64,000 bases of DNA, taken from Streptococcus pseudopneumoniae (GTDB lineage: Bacteria > Bacillota > Bacilli > Lactobacillales > Streptococcaceae). Position 1 is the stretch's first letter. Each line of letters opens with the position of its first letter. Of the stretch, positions 25,310-33,752 are shown one piece after another. The stretch is from assembly GCF_001073085.1 (NCBI RefSeq), contig NZ_JVFV01000044.1, positions 81,838-145,837 of the forward strand, written 5' to 3'. The notes under the pieces are model-generated. The model did not search any database. It saw only the letters and a program-made list of their open reading frames with translations, and was not told the origin of the DNA. The translations under genes and the position numbers were made by a program.

Positions 25310-26680
25310 ATGAATAAAAAATCAACGGTGGACTTGATTTATGGTCCCATCCTTCCCGCGCTACTTAGTTTCGCATTCCCGATTTTACTGTCCAATATTT
25401 TTCAGCAACTTTATAATACGGCTGATATTTTGATTGTTGGACGTTTTCTAGGGCCAGACTCTTTGGCGGCTGTTGGGGCAACAACGGCTATCTTTGACTT
25501 GATTATCGGTTTTGCTCTCGGAGTTGGCAATGGAATGGGAGTGGTGATTGCCCGCTATTATGGAGCCCGTAACTTTTCGAAGATTAAAGAAGCTGTCGCA
25601 GCCACTTGGATCTTAGGAGCCCTTTTAAGTGTGATTGTTATGGCGATAGGCTTTGTCGGCCTCTATCCACTTCTCCAATATCTGGAAACTCCTACAGAGA
25701 TTCTCCCCCAGTCTTATGAATACATCTCAATGATTGTCAGTTGTGTGGGAGTTAGCTTTGCTTATAATCTCTTTGCAGGATTACTACGCTCGATTGGTGA
25801 TAGCCTTGCGGCGCTTGCCTTTCTTGTCTTTTCAGCCATTGTTAACGTCATTCTAGATTTATATTTTATTACACAATTGAAGTTAGGTGTTCAATCTGCT
25901 GGTCTTGCAACCATCATCTCGCAAGGTTTGTCCGCTATTCTCTGTTATTTCTATATTCGCAAGAGTGTTCCGGAGCTTCTTCCAAGCTTGAAGCACTTCA
26001 AATGGAACAAGGCTCTCTATGTTGAACTCTTGGAGCAGGGGCTAGCTATGGGCTTGATGGGTTCAATCGTCTCTGTCGGAAGTGTTATTTTGCAATCCTC
26101 AGTCAATAGTTTTGGAGCAGTCATTATCAGTGCTCAGACGGCAGCACGCCGAATCATGGCCTTTGCCTTATTGCCAATGACGGCTATTTCAGCCTCTATG
26201 ACCACATTTATCTCTCAAAACTTTGGGGCAAAACGTCCAGAACGTATTGTTCACGGTCTTCGACTAGGGAGTTATATCAGTATGGCTTGGGCGAGCTTTG
26301 CCTGTATTTTCCTATTTTTTGCAAGTCCTACTCTAGTTTCTTTCCTGGCAAGTTCGACAGACGGCTACTTGATTGAAAATGGGACTTTATACCTACGCAT
26401 CAGTTCTGTATTCTATCCATTTTTGAGTCTTTTATTGATCTATAGAAATAGCTTACAAGGGCTAGGTCAAAAGTTCCTACCTCTCGTATCTAGCTTTATC
26501 GAGTTATTTGGGAAAATCGTGTTTGTGGCTTGGATTATTCCTTGGACAGGCTATACAGGTGTGATTCTATGTGAGCCCCTTCTCTGGCTAGTTATGACTG
26601 CTCAACTTTACTTCTCACTTTCCAAACATCCATGGATCAAAGAAGGCAAGAAAATCTTGGTTGCTGGTGGGAAATCCTAG
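25310..26680 (+). CDS. dinF: MATE family efflux transporter DinF
   Basis: A 456-residue MATE transporter with 12 predicted helices; two homologous halves begin with LLSFAFPILLSNIFQQLYNTAD and AMGLMGSIVSVGSV. It exports toxic organic cations or bile-salt-like compounds using a Na+ or H+ gradient. The N-terminus MNKKSTVDLI and length match the pneumococcal DinF, the damage-inducible gene of the recA operon. Here it is separated from recA and has its own extended -10 promoter, with the ATG at the predicted transcript start. The next gene is yebC, 97 bases away, with no autolysin gene. Confidence 0.92.
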   Translation: MNKKSTVDLIYGPILPALLSFAFPILLSNIFQQLYNTADILIVGRFLGPDSLAAVGATTAIFDLIIGFALGVGNGMGVVIARYYGARNFSKIKEAVAATWILGALLSVIVMAIGFVGLYPLLQYLETPTEILPQSYEYISMIVSCVGVSFAYNLFAGLLRSIGDSLAALAFLVFSAIVNVILDLYFITQLKLGVQSAGLATIISQGLSAILCYFYIRKSVPELLPSLKHFKWNKALYVELLEQGLAMGLMGSIVSVGSVILQSSVNSFGAVIISAQTAARRIMAFALLPMTAISASMTTFISQNFGAKRPERIVHGLRLGSYISMAWASFACIFLFFASPTLVSFLASSTDGYLIENGTLYLRISSVFYPFLSLLLIYRNSLQGLGQKFLPLVSSFIELFGKIVFVAWIIPWTGYTGVILCEPLLWLVMTAQLYFSLSKHPWIKEGKKILVAGGKS

Positions 26681-26777
26681 CTTGATTTACAAAAGAAAAA
26701 TCCATTTCCTCTAGTGAAAATCAGGTAGACTTGTGTTATAATAAGAAAGATTAAAATGTGAAAAAAGGAGATTCCTA

Positions 26778-27494
26778 ATGGGACGTAAATGGGCCAATAT
26801 CGTAGCTAAGAAAACAGCTAAAGATGGAGCTAACTCTAAAGTATATGCAAAGTTTGGTGTAGAAATCTATGTAGCAGCTAAAAAAGGTGAACCAGATCCA
26901 GAACTAAACACTGCTTTGAAATTCGTTATCGATCGTGCCAAACAAGCGCAAGTGCCAAAACACGTTATTGATAAGGCTATCGATAAAGCAAAAGGAAACA
27001 CAGACGAAACCTTTACAGAAGGTCGTTACGAAGGTTTCGGACCAAATGGTTCTATGTTGATCGTTGATACTTTGACTTCAAACGTTAACCGTACAGCTGC
27101 CAACGTGCGTGCTGCCTTTGGTAAAAACGGCGGAAATATGGGAGCTTCAGGTTCTGTATCTTATCTCTTTGACAACAAGGGTGTTATCGTATTTGCAGGT
27201 GACGATGCTGATGCTATTTTTGAACTCTTGCTTGAAGCAGATGTTGATGTAGATGATGTAGAAGCAGAAGAAGGAACAATCACTGTCTACACTGCACCAA
27301 CTGACCTTCACAAGGCTATCGTTGCCTTGCGTGGGTCTGGTATTGAAGAATTCCAAGTAACTGAATTGGAAATGATTCCTCAATCAGAAGTTGAGTTGTT
27401 AGGTGAAGATTTGGAAACATTTGAAAAACTCTACGGAGTCCTTGAAGACGACGAAGACGTACAAAAAATCTACACAAACGTAGACGGATTCTAA
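26778..27494 (+). CDS. YebC/PmpR family transcription / translation factor
   Basis: A 238-residue YebC-type protein. The N-terminal [21 protein letters not shown], the middle [25 protein letters not shown], and the acidic C-terminal domain are typical. Family members act as DNA-binding regulators, and recent work links YebC to ribosome movement through proline stretches. A -10 (TATAAT, 26737-26742 region) and AAAGGAG precede the ATG. In S. pneumoniae the pneumolysin gene neighbours yebC; here dinF does. A terminator follows. Confidence 0.92.
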   Translation: MGRKWANIVAKKTAKDGANSKVYAKFGVEIYVAAKKGEPDPELNTALKFVIDRAKQAQVPKHVIDKAIDKAKGNTDETFTEGRYEGFGPNGSMLIVDTLTSNVNRTAANVRAAFGKNGGNMGASGSVSYLFDNKGVIVFAGDDADAIFELLLEADVDVDDVEAEEGTITVYTAPTDLHKAIVALRGSGIEEFQVTELEMIPQSEVELLGEDLETFEKLYGVLEDDEDVQKIYTNVDGF

Positions 27495-27504
27495 GAATAA
27501 AAAT

Positions 27505-27543
27505 AACCCCTTTGAAAATTCAATATTTTCAAGGGGTTTGTTT
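27505..27543 (+). terminator. Intrinsic terminator of yebC
   Basis: AACCCC-TTTGAAAAT (27505 on) pairs with ATTTTCAA-GGGGTT ending about 27538, with one bulged T; TTTG and TTT follow. Confidence 0.85.
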
Positions 27544-27552
27544 ATCTTGTGA

Positions 27553-27600
27553 TGACAAAAGGGGCAAGAAAGAGACAAAAATCTCTTTTGCCCAAAACGT
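27553..27600. terminator. Second hairpin in the yebC / 27717 convergent gap
   Basis: GGGCAAGAAAGAGA (about 27563-27576) pairs with TCTCTTTTGCCC (27583-27594) with one mismatch. T-rich or A-rich flanks could serve either strand. Further on, CTGGGAT (27655-27661) and ATTCCCAG (27693-27700) form another pair. Apart from these stems I see no gene between 27495 and 27716. Confidence 0.5.
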
Positions 27601-27716
27601 TATTAGTTATCTATAATCGTCTATAATCCAATGGATTGTGGAAATATCGTGGTGCTGGGATTTAGAAATCGAGACTTGGTCTACCGATTGCTATTCCCAG
27701 AACCTTTTTAGTTATG

Positions 27717-28406
27717 TTAAATTTTTACTCCAGAATCAGATTGTTCTTTGCGGTCCAGTCCGATGGCGAATTTACGGATCAGAAGAAACTGGCCATTTTC
27801 TTGTTTTACGAAGGTGAGCACAACTGTCTTAGGATCTGAACTGATGGAGAGATAGGTGATTCTTTTTATTTCATAGTCTCCCATAATTGAATCTGTTTCT
27901 GAATCTGGGATTCCGTGTTTCCTGATAATATCTTTGTAGTTGCTGCCTCCCTTCCCGCTATCAGAAGTGTCCCCTTCTACCAAGGCATCGAACTGTTCCT
28001 GACTCCAAGTGAAGAATTCGGTATCATCTTCGTCATCTTCCTCAGCTGTACTACTATCAGGAAGTTCATCATACTCCCCAGCATTAGTTGAAAAAGTGAT
28101 GTTTCTATAGGGGTGACTAAAGGTTCTGGCAAGGTCAGTAAAGATATTAGTAGATAGAACTTGAGTTATCAAAACAATGACAATGGAAATAACACCTAAG
28201 GTTGTTCCAATAATGGCCAATGTTTTACGGTTTCTGAGATTGAGGACAATGCCAAAAATTCCTAAAATCAAAGAGGCAATGGCAAGGAAAAATGATAGGA
28301 TGTTTACAATAGGTATCCAAGAACCAAGAAGTGCCAGGGTTCCAAAGATGATGGCAAGGATTCCTAAGATTTTCTGTTCTTTTTGCTTCATTTGTGAATT
28401 ACTCAT
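27717..28406 (-). CDS. DUF4190-like membrane protein
   Basis: A 229-residue protein with three hydrophobic segments in residues 12-90 (GILAIIFGTLALLGSWIPI, FFLAIASLILGIFGIVLNL, TLAIIGTTLGVISIVIVLI). This resembles DUF4190 membrane modules. A Glu/Asp-rich linker and a soluble C-terminal domain with DSIMGDYEIKRITYLS follow. Function is unknown. I start it at 28406 (MSNSQMKQKEQ); the longer frame would begin on the TTG of the -35 box of its own consensus promoter. It is divergent from the marR-ABC operon, and shares its operator region. Confidence 0.72.
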   Translation of the reverse strand: MSNSQMKQKEQKILGILAIIFGTLALLGSWIPIVNILSFFLAIASLILGIFGIVLNLRNRKTLAIIGTTLGVISIVIVLITQVLSTNIFTDLARTFSHPYRNITFSTNAGEYDELPDSSTAEEDDEDDTEFFTWSQEQFDALVEGDTSDSGKGGSNYKDIIRKHGIPDSETDSIMGDYEIKRITYLSISSDPKTVVLTFVKQENGQFLLIRKFAIGLDRKEQSDSGVKI

Positions 28407-28446
28407 TTCTAGTAAACTGGATTTGTGTTCGTGTGAGATAGTGTTT

Positions 28447-28475
28447 ATTATAGATAAAATAAGAGCTGATGTCAA
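28447..28475 (-). promoter_or_regulatory. Perfect consensus promoter of the 27717 gene
   Basis: Minus strand: TTGACA (28470-28475), 17-base spacer, TATAAT (28447-28452). Both hexamers and spacing are consensus. The nearest MarR-type operator copy begins 12 bases upstream. Confidence 0.9.
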
Positions 28476-28486
28476 TTTATACCGAG

Positions 28487-28576
28487 ATAGTTCTCATAGA
28501 AACTTTTTTCTTGACATCTTTTCTGAAAATGATAAAATAGTTCTCATGGAAACTTAATTGTTCTCAAGAGAACTAT
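28487..28576. promoter_or_regulatory. Three operator copies for the MarR regulator
   Basis: Three related sites: atagttctcatagaaactt (28487-28505), atagttctcatggaaactt (28537-28555) and attgttctcaagagaacta (28557-28575). Each is an inverted repeat of the GTTCTC / GAGAAC type; the third contains the perfect palindrome GTTCTCAAGAGAAC minus none. Sites 2 and 3 start 20 bases apart, about two helical turns, and sit on the -10 and transcript start of marR. Site 1 lies between the divergent promoters. Confidence 0.8.
28511..28538 (+). promoter_or_regulatory. Sigma-A promoter of the marR-ABC exporter operon
   Basis: TTGACA (28511-28516), 16-base spacer, TAAAAT (28533-28538). The -10 overlaps operator site 2, so repressor binding would block polymerase. 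Confidence 0.8.
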
Positions 28577-28598
28577 TTTTATTTGGGAGGAAGCAGAT

Positions 28599-29060
28599 AT
28601 GGATAAACCGATGTTGGTTTTAAAACGTTTTAGTCATCAGGTTCACCTCATGGTGCAAAAGGAAGCCAAGCGTTGTGGTATTGAATTTATGGGGGGACCT
28701 CAAGGACAAGTTCTGCGTTTTTTAGGTTGGCGTGAGCATGAACAAGAATTAACTCTCATCAAGGATATTGAACAAGAACTTAATATTACCAAGTCTGTTG
28801 CAAGTAATTTGGTCAAGCGTATGGTACAAAATGGTTTGGTGGAGTTGGAGACGAGTCCAAGTGATAAACGGGCGAAATTTGTTCACTTGACCGAAAAATC
28901 ACGCTCTCAAATGAAGCAAGTTAAGTCTTTTTTTGATCGAATTGACCGTAGTTTACTTGATGGCATTTCCGAAGAGAATCTCGCTATTTTTGAAGAAGTC
29001 ATGGGCCAACTACAAGCAAATATAGAAAAAATAGGAGGAGCAGATGAAGAAACTCGCTAA
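28599..29060 (+). CDS. MarR family transcriptional regulator
   Basis: A 153-residue winged-helix MarR protein. The recognition region is KDIEQELNITKSVASNLVKRMVQNGLVELETSPSDKR, with the wing carrying the usual DKR. It overlaps the first ABC exporter gene by 17 bases and lies just downstream of three operator repeats, so it very likely represses its own operon and may affect the divergent DUF4190-like gene. The ligand is unknown; exporter substrates are candidates. GGGAGGAAG is the ribosome binding site. Confidence 0.92.
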   Translation: MDKPMLVLKRFSHQVHLMVQKEAKRCGIEFMGGPQGQVLRFLGWREHEQELTLIKDIEQELNITKSVASNLVKRMVQNGLVELETSPSDKRAKFVHLTEKSRSQMKQVKSFFDRIDRSLLDGISEENLAIFEEVMGQLQANIEKIGGADEETR

Positions 29061-30813
29061 GCGTATCACAGGAAAAGAGTGGGGCATGATTCTAATAACT
29101 GTTCTCTTTACCTGTTGCTCGGTCTATCTAGAGTTAGAAGTACCGACTTACGTTTCAAAAATAACAGAATTACTCGGAACGCCAGGTACGGAGTTGGGAG
29201 ACCTTTGGTCGCCAGCAACTAAGATGATAGGTTTGTCATTCTTAGCCTTCCTATCATCTGTAACAGTTGGATTTTTTGCTGCTCGAGTTGCAGCATCCTA
29301 TACGGCTCAACTACGAAGCGATATTTTTAATCGTGTTTTGGATTACTCCCAGACAGAAATTAAACGTTTCTCTATTCCTAGTCTTTTGACTCGGACGACT
29401 AATGATATCACGCAGATTCAGATGCTCTTTACCATGGGACTCCAAGTGGTCACTCGTGGTCCTATCATGGCTATTTGGGCCATTGGTAAAATCCTTGGCA
29501 AGTCTGAATACTGGATTTGGGCAGTAGTGGTGGCAGTCATTGTCAATGTTCTGATGACAACTGTCTTGATGACTTTGGCCTTTCCTAAACAATCTGTCAT
29601 TCAAAAATTGACAGATAAACTGAACAGTATTACTCGTGAAAGCTTGACAGGGATTCGGGTTGTTCGTGCTTACAATGCTGAGGATTACCAAGATAAGAAA
29701 TTTGAAGAAGCCAATGATGAAGTCACACGACTCAATCTCTTTGTCAGTCGCTTAATGGCCATTATGAATCCTATTATGATGGCGATTTCTAGTGGCTTGG
29801 TCCTTGCCATTTACTGGATTGGTGCTTATCTTATCAACGACGCTAGTTTGACAGAGCGTCTACCCCTCTTTAGCGATATGGTGGTCTTCATGTCCTATGC
29901 TATGCAAGTGGTAATGGGCTTCTTACTCATGGGTGCTCTCTTTATCGTCTTGCCTCGTACCTTGGTTTCTGCAGGTCGTATCAATCAAGTCTTGGACCTT
30001 CATTCTACTATTGAAAATCCTAGTCACCCACAGACAGCAAACTCTTCTGTAAAAGGTCAAGTGGAATACCGCGACGTAACCTTCCGCTACTCTAAAAACT
30101 CAGAAGCAGTTGTGGAACATGTCAGCTTCAAGGCAGAAGCAGGGCAAACCCTTGCCTTTATCGGCTCAACCGGTTCTGGTAAATCTACTCTAGTTAACCT
30201 CTTGCCCCGTTTTTATGATGTATCAGAGGGAGAAATTCTAGTAGACGGCGTCAATGTTCAGAATTATGACTTAGAAGATTTGCGTAATAAAGTTGGCTAT
30301 ATCCCACAAAAAGCTGTGCTCTTTTCTGGAGATGTTAAGGGCAATCTCGACTTTGGTAAGAGTCAAGAAACACCACTAAGTGAAACGGCCATGTGGCAAG
30401 CTTTGGAATTGGCTCAATCTAAAAACTTTATAGAGGATAAGGAAGCCGGTCTTGACTCAGAAGTAGCTCAAGGCGGGACCAACTTCTCAGGTGGACAGAG
30501 ACAACGTCTGGCCATTGCACGCGCCTTGGCTCGTAAACCAGAGATTCTCATTTTTGATGATTCATTCTCAGCCTTGGACTACAAGACAGATCGTATCTTG
30601 CGTCAAGTATTAGCTGAAAAAACACAATCCATGACTAAGTTAATCGTTGCTCAACGCATTTCAACCATTATGGATGCAGACCTGATCTTAGTCTTGGATC
30701 AAGGTAAAGTCGTGGGACAAGGCACCCACAAGGAACTTCTTGCAAGCAATGAAGTTTACCAAGAAATTGCCTATTCACAACTATCGAAGGAGGAATTGGA
30801 ACATGGAAAATAA
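29044..30813 (+). CDS. ABC exporter half-transporter, degenerate ATP-site subunit
   Basis: A 589-residue type I ABC exporter: six-helix membrane domain (1-310) and one ATPase domain. Walker A is GSTGSGKST and the signature is FSGGQ, both canonical. The Walker B is ILIFDDSFSALD, with Asp in place of the catalytic Glu, and the H-loop His is Gln (VAQRIST). This marks it as the non-catalytic partner of a heterodimer. The partner at 30803 has Glu and His but a weak signature. The pair resembles LmrCD/BmrCD-type multidrug exporters. AGGAGGAG precedes the ATG; the start is inside marR. Confidence 0.92.
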   Translation: MKKLAKRITGKEWGMILITVLFTCCSVYLELEVPTYVSKITELLGTPGTELGDLWSPATKMIGLSFLAFLSSVTVGFFAARVAASYTAQLRSDIFNRVLDYSQTEIKRFSIPSLLTRTTNDITQIQMLFTMGLQVVTRGPIMAIWAIGKILGKSEYWIWAVVVAVIVNVLMTTVLMTLAFPKQSVIQKLTDKLNSITRESLTGIRVVRAYNAEDYQDKKFEEANDEVTRLNLFVSRLMAIMNPIMMAISSGLVLAIYWIGAYLINDASLTERLPLFSDMVVFMSYAMQVVMGFLLMGALFIVLPRTLVSAGRINQVLDLHSTIENPSHPQTANSSVKGQVEYRDVTFRYSKNSEAVVEHVSFKAEAGQTLAFIGSTGSGKSTLVNLLPRFYDVSEGEILVDGVNVQNYDLEDLRNKVGYIPQKAVLFSGDVKGNLDFGKSQETPLSETAMWQALELAQSKNFIEDKEAGLDSEVAQGGTNFSGGQRQRLAIARALARKPEILIFDDSFSALDYKTDRILRQVLAEKTQSMTKLIVAQRISTIMDADLILVLDQGKVVGQGTHKELLASNEVYQEIAYSQLSKEELEHGK

Positions 30814-32563
30814 GAAAATGTCCTTATGGAAACAGTGTAAACCTTTTCTAGCAGGTCTCCAACTTCCCCTACTAATCGCAGTTGTGGCGGCTATATGTTC
30901 AAGTATTATCACGGTTTATGGACCAACTAAGATCAAAGAAATTACCAATTTGATTTCAGATGGGTTAATGACAGAGATTGACCTAGAGGCTGTCTCAAGT
31001 ATTGCTAGCTTTTTGGTTATCCTCTATGTGCTTGGGATTATCCTGAACTATACGCAAGCCTACATTTTTTCAACTAGTATCCAACATTTCTCAAAACGTT
31101 TGCGGACAGCTATTGCTGAGAAAATCAATCGCTTGCCACTTGCTTATTTTGACCGTCATTCTCAAGGGGACACCCTTTCTCGTGTGACTAATGACGTTGA
31201 TACAGCAGCTCAGTCTCTTAACCAAAGCCTTGGGACAGTTCTTTCAGCCAGCTTTTTACTGATTGCTGTTTTGATTACCATGTTTGGTATGAACTGGATT
31301 TTGGCACTGGTAACCGTTGTTTCAACCCTTGTTGGATTTACGGCGGTTTCCGTAATTATGGCCAAGTCGCAGGGCTACTTTAAAGCTCAACAAAATAACC
31401 TAGCAGCTGTAAATGGCTATGTGGAAGAAATGTACTCTGGCCACAATGTGGTGACCAGCTATAATGCTGTGGAACCAACAAAAGATACATTTGCAGGCTT
31501 GAATCAGAATCTACATGATAGCATCTGGAAATCTCAGTTTATCTCTGGAATTATGATGCCTGCCATGGTCTTTGTAGGCAACTTTAGTTATGTTCTAGTC
31601 ATTATCGTCGGTGCTGCCTTGGCTCTTGAAGGGTATATCAGTATCGGGATTATTGTAGCCTTCATGGTTTATGTTCGAACATTCTCGCAACCCTTATCAC
31701 AGATTGCCCAAGGAATTACCAGCTTACAACAAGCTAGTGCAGCTATGACTCGTGTCTTCGAATTTCTAGGTGAAGAGGAAATGGAAGATGAATCTCATAA
31801 GGAAAGACAATTGACCAACATGAAGGGTGAAGTGATCTTTGACAGAGTTTCATTTGGCTACACACCGGAGCGAACGATCATTCATGACTTTTCTGCGACA
31901 GCTCATGCAGGTCAAAAAATCGCGATTGTCGGACCAACTGGTGCTGGGAAGACGACCATTGTTAACCTCTTGATGAAATTCTATGAGATTGATAAGGGAA
32001 GTATTCGCATTGATGGTGTGGATACCAAGGCTATGAAGCGCTCAGAAGTACACGATGCCTTTTCAATGGTCTTGCAGGATACCTGGCTCTTTGAAGGAAC
32101 CATTCGAGACAATCTCATCTACAATCAAACAGGTATCAGTGATGTAGAAGTGATTGAAGCTGCCAAAGCAGTCGGAATCCACCACTTCATCACAACCTTA
32201 CCTGATGGATACGATACCGTCTTGGATGATACAGTGACCTTGTCAGTAGGTCAAAAGCAGCTCTTGACTATCGCTCGTGCCCTGCTCAAGGATGCTCCGC
32301 TCTTGATTCTGGACGAAGCAACATCCTCAGTCGATACTCGTACGGAGGAGTTGATTCAAAAGGCTATGGACCGTTTGATGGAGGGACGCACATCCTTTGT
32401 CATCGCCCACCGCTTGTCAACGATACGCAATGCTGACTTGATTCTGGTCATGAAAGAAGGAAACATCATCGAGCAAGGCAATCATGAGGAACTCATGGCT
32501 CAAGGTGGTTTCTATGCAGACCTCTACAATAGTCAATTTACAGAAGATGAAGCAGAAGAATAG
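30803..32563 (+). CDS. ABC exporter half-transporter, catalytic-site subunit
   Basis: A 586-residue partner of the preceding gene. Six membrane helices (about 15-310) and an ATPase domain with Walker A GPTGAGKTT, Walker B LLILDEATSSVD (catalytic Glu present) and H-loop VIAHRLST. The signature is LSVGQ instead of LSGGQ. The competent ATP site is thus built from this Walker A/B and the partner's FSGGQ; the other site is degenerate. I start it at ATG 30803 (MENKKMSLWK) after AAGGAGG; it overlaps the partner by 11 bases. Likely a drug or lipid exporter under MarR control. Confidence 0.92.
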   Translation: MENKKMSLWKQCKPFLAGLQLPLLIAVVAAICSSIITVYGPTKIKEITNLISDGLMTEIDLEAVSSIASFLVILYVLGIILNYTQAYIFSTSIQHFSKRLRTAIAEKINRLPLAYFDRHSQGDTLSRVTNDVDTAAQSLNQSLGTVLSASFLLIAVLITMFGMNWILALVTVVSTLVGFTAVSVIMAKSQGYFKAQQNNLAAVNGYVEEMYSGHNVVTSYNAVEPTKDTFAGLNQNLHDSIWKSQFISGIMMPAMVFVGNFSYVLVIIVGAALALEGYISIGIIVAFMVYVRTFSQPLSQIAQGITSLQQASAAMTRVFEFLGEEEMEDESHKERQLTNMKGEVIFDRVSFGYTPERTIIHDFSATAHAGQKIAIVGPTGAGKTTIVNLLMKFYEIDKGSIRIDGVDTKAMKRSEVHDAFSMVLQDTWLFEGTIRDNLIYNQTGISDVEVIEAAKAVGIHHFITTLPDGYDTVLDDTVTLSVGQKQLLTIARALLKDAPLLILDEATSSVDTRTEELIQKAMDRLMEGRTSFVIAHRLSTIRNADLILVMKEGNIIEQGNHEELMAQGGFYADLYNSQFTEDEAEE

Positions 32564-32570
32564 TAATTCA

Positions 32571-32596
32571 AAAGAAGGCTTGACGGCCTTCTTTTT
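32571..32596 (+). terminator. Intrinsic terminator of the marR-ABC operon
   Basis: AAGAAGGC-(ttgac)-GGCCTTCTTTTT: 8-9 bp stem and five T residues, 8 bases past the stop codon. Confidence 0.85.
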
Positions 32597-32679
32597 CTGC
32601 ACTATACTAGAGTAGGAGATGCTAGCAGACTCGTTCTGTCAGGCTTCTTGTGTAAAATCTAGAAACAACGAGAAAACAG

Positions 32680-33183
32680 ATGAAAAACTATCAAGAGTGG
32701 TACGATGAGAGGAAATCAAGTCTTCTTCGACATCCACAATTATTGCAATTGATGCGAGTCTTTAATCGTATGATGACAGTTCTGATGCCCTTAGCTTACT
32801 TGACCTTGTTGGGAACAAACTTTGTAAGTAAAGGGGTTGGAAACGACCTTTATGCTTATATCTTAGTGCCAGCTTCTGGCTTTGTTCTATTGACGCTTGT
32901 TCGTAAGCGGATCAATCAACCGCGTCCTTATGAGACTTGGGAAATTATTCCGTTACTAGACAAGGATAGCCTTGGGAATTCAATGCCCAGCCGCCATGTC
33001 TTTTCAGCAACCATCATTTCCATGGCTTGCTTGCATGCAAATCTGCCTGTGGGATTGCTTTTATTGGTCTTATCAGCTTTTCTCGGTTTTGTGCGAGTCT
33101 TGGGTGGTGTTCATTATCCCAAGGATGTTTTAGTTGGCTACGCCTGTGGCTTCCTCTTGGGAATTCTTTTCTTTATTGTGTAA
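32680..33183 (+). CDS. PAP2 family membrane phosphatase
   Basis: A 167-residue membrane protein with the three PAP2 motifs: KRINQPRP (KxxxxxxRP), NSMPSRHVFS (PSRH) and RVLGGVHYPKD (SRxxxxxHxxxD type). Catalytic His residues are in the second and third motifs. Such enzymes hydrolyse phosphatidic acid, or undecaprenyl pyrophosphate, on the outer face of the membrane. Length fits small PAP2 proteins. Which lipid it uses is not evident. A -10 like TATACT at 32603 could serve it. The ribosome binding site is weak (ACGAGAAAACAG). Confidence 0.87.
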   Translation: MKNYQEWYDERKSSLLRHPQLLQLMRVFNRMMTVLMPLAYLTLLGTNFVSKGVGNDLYAYILVPASGFVLLTLVRKRINQPRPYETWEIIPLLDKDSLGNSMPSRHVFSATIISMACLHANLPVGLLLLVLSAFLGFVRVLGGVHYPKDVLVGYACGFLLGILFFIV

Positions 33184-33189
33184 GAAGCA

Positions 33190-33248
33190 AAGCAAGTGGG
33201 CTTGGCCTCGTAACCACTTACGGGTCAAAAGTGACCACTTGCTTTTTT
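33190..33248 (+). terminator. Intrinsic terminator of the PAP2 gene
   Basis: AAGCAAGTGG (33190-33199) pairs with CCACTTGCTT (33235-33244), then TTTT. Within the 35-base loop ACCACTTACG / inner stems may form competing pairs with the outer arms. Confidence 0.75.
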
Positions 33249-33301
33249 GCCCTTGTAAAGTCTTCTGGCCTTTGGTATAGTAGATGCAGAAAGGAGATAG
33301 G

Positions 33302-33748
33302 ATGAAGTTACGAATCGAGATTGATAGTGAATTAACTGAGACAGAGATTGTCATCAAGGCTGCAGCCCTGACAGATGAGATAGCTGACTTGCAACGACTC
33401 TTGCAAGAAACCAAGGCTCCTAGGTTGATCTTTTATAAGGGGACGGGTGAGTATTACTTAGACTTGGCAGAAATCCTCTTCTTTGAGACGGAAGGTAGCA
33501 AGATTTACGCCCATACCCAGAAAGAAGCCTACGAGGTTCGGCTCAAGCTTTATGAACTAGAGTCCATCCTGCCCCGCTATTTCAGTCGGGTATCCAAGTC
33601 GACCATTGCCAATATCCGGCAAGTTTACTCGGTTGATAAGTCCTTTTCAGGAACAGGAACTATTTCCTTTTATCAGACCCACAAGGAGGTTCACGTGTCA
33701 CGGCACTATCAATCCCTCCTAAAAGAAAATCTAAGAAACATGAGGTAA
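33302..33748 (+). CDS. LytTR domain DNA-binding regulator
   Basis: A 148-residue protein. The N-terminal 45 residues are helical, and the LytTR DNA-binding domain fills the rest (YLDLAEILFFETEGSKIYAHT, RVSKSTIANIRQV). There is no receiver domain, so it is a stand-alone LytTR regulator not controlled by phosphotransfer. I start it at ATG 33302 with AAAGGAG; a longer frame lacks a ribosome binding site. It is 4 bases before a LiaF-like membrane gene and probably controls that pair. Similar LytTR / membrane inhibitor pairs are known in streptococci. Confidence 0.88.
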   Translation: MKLRIEIDSELTETEIVIKAAALTDEIADLQRLLQETKAPRLIFYKGTGEYYLDLAEILFFETEGSKIYAHTQKEAYEVRLKLYELESILPRYFSRVSKSTIANIRQVYSVDKSFSGTGTISFYQTHKEVHVSRHYQSLLKENLRNMR

Positions 33749-33752
33749 GAAC

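Noticed and set aside
28407..28475. Upstream extension of the DUF4190-like gene
   Set aside because: It begins on the TTG of a perfect -35 box and crosses the -10, so this is promoter, not coding.
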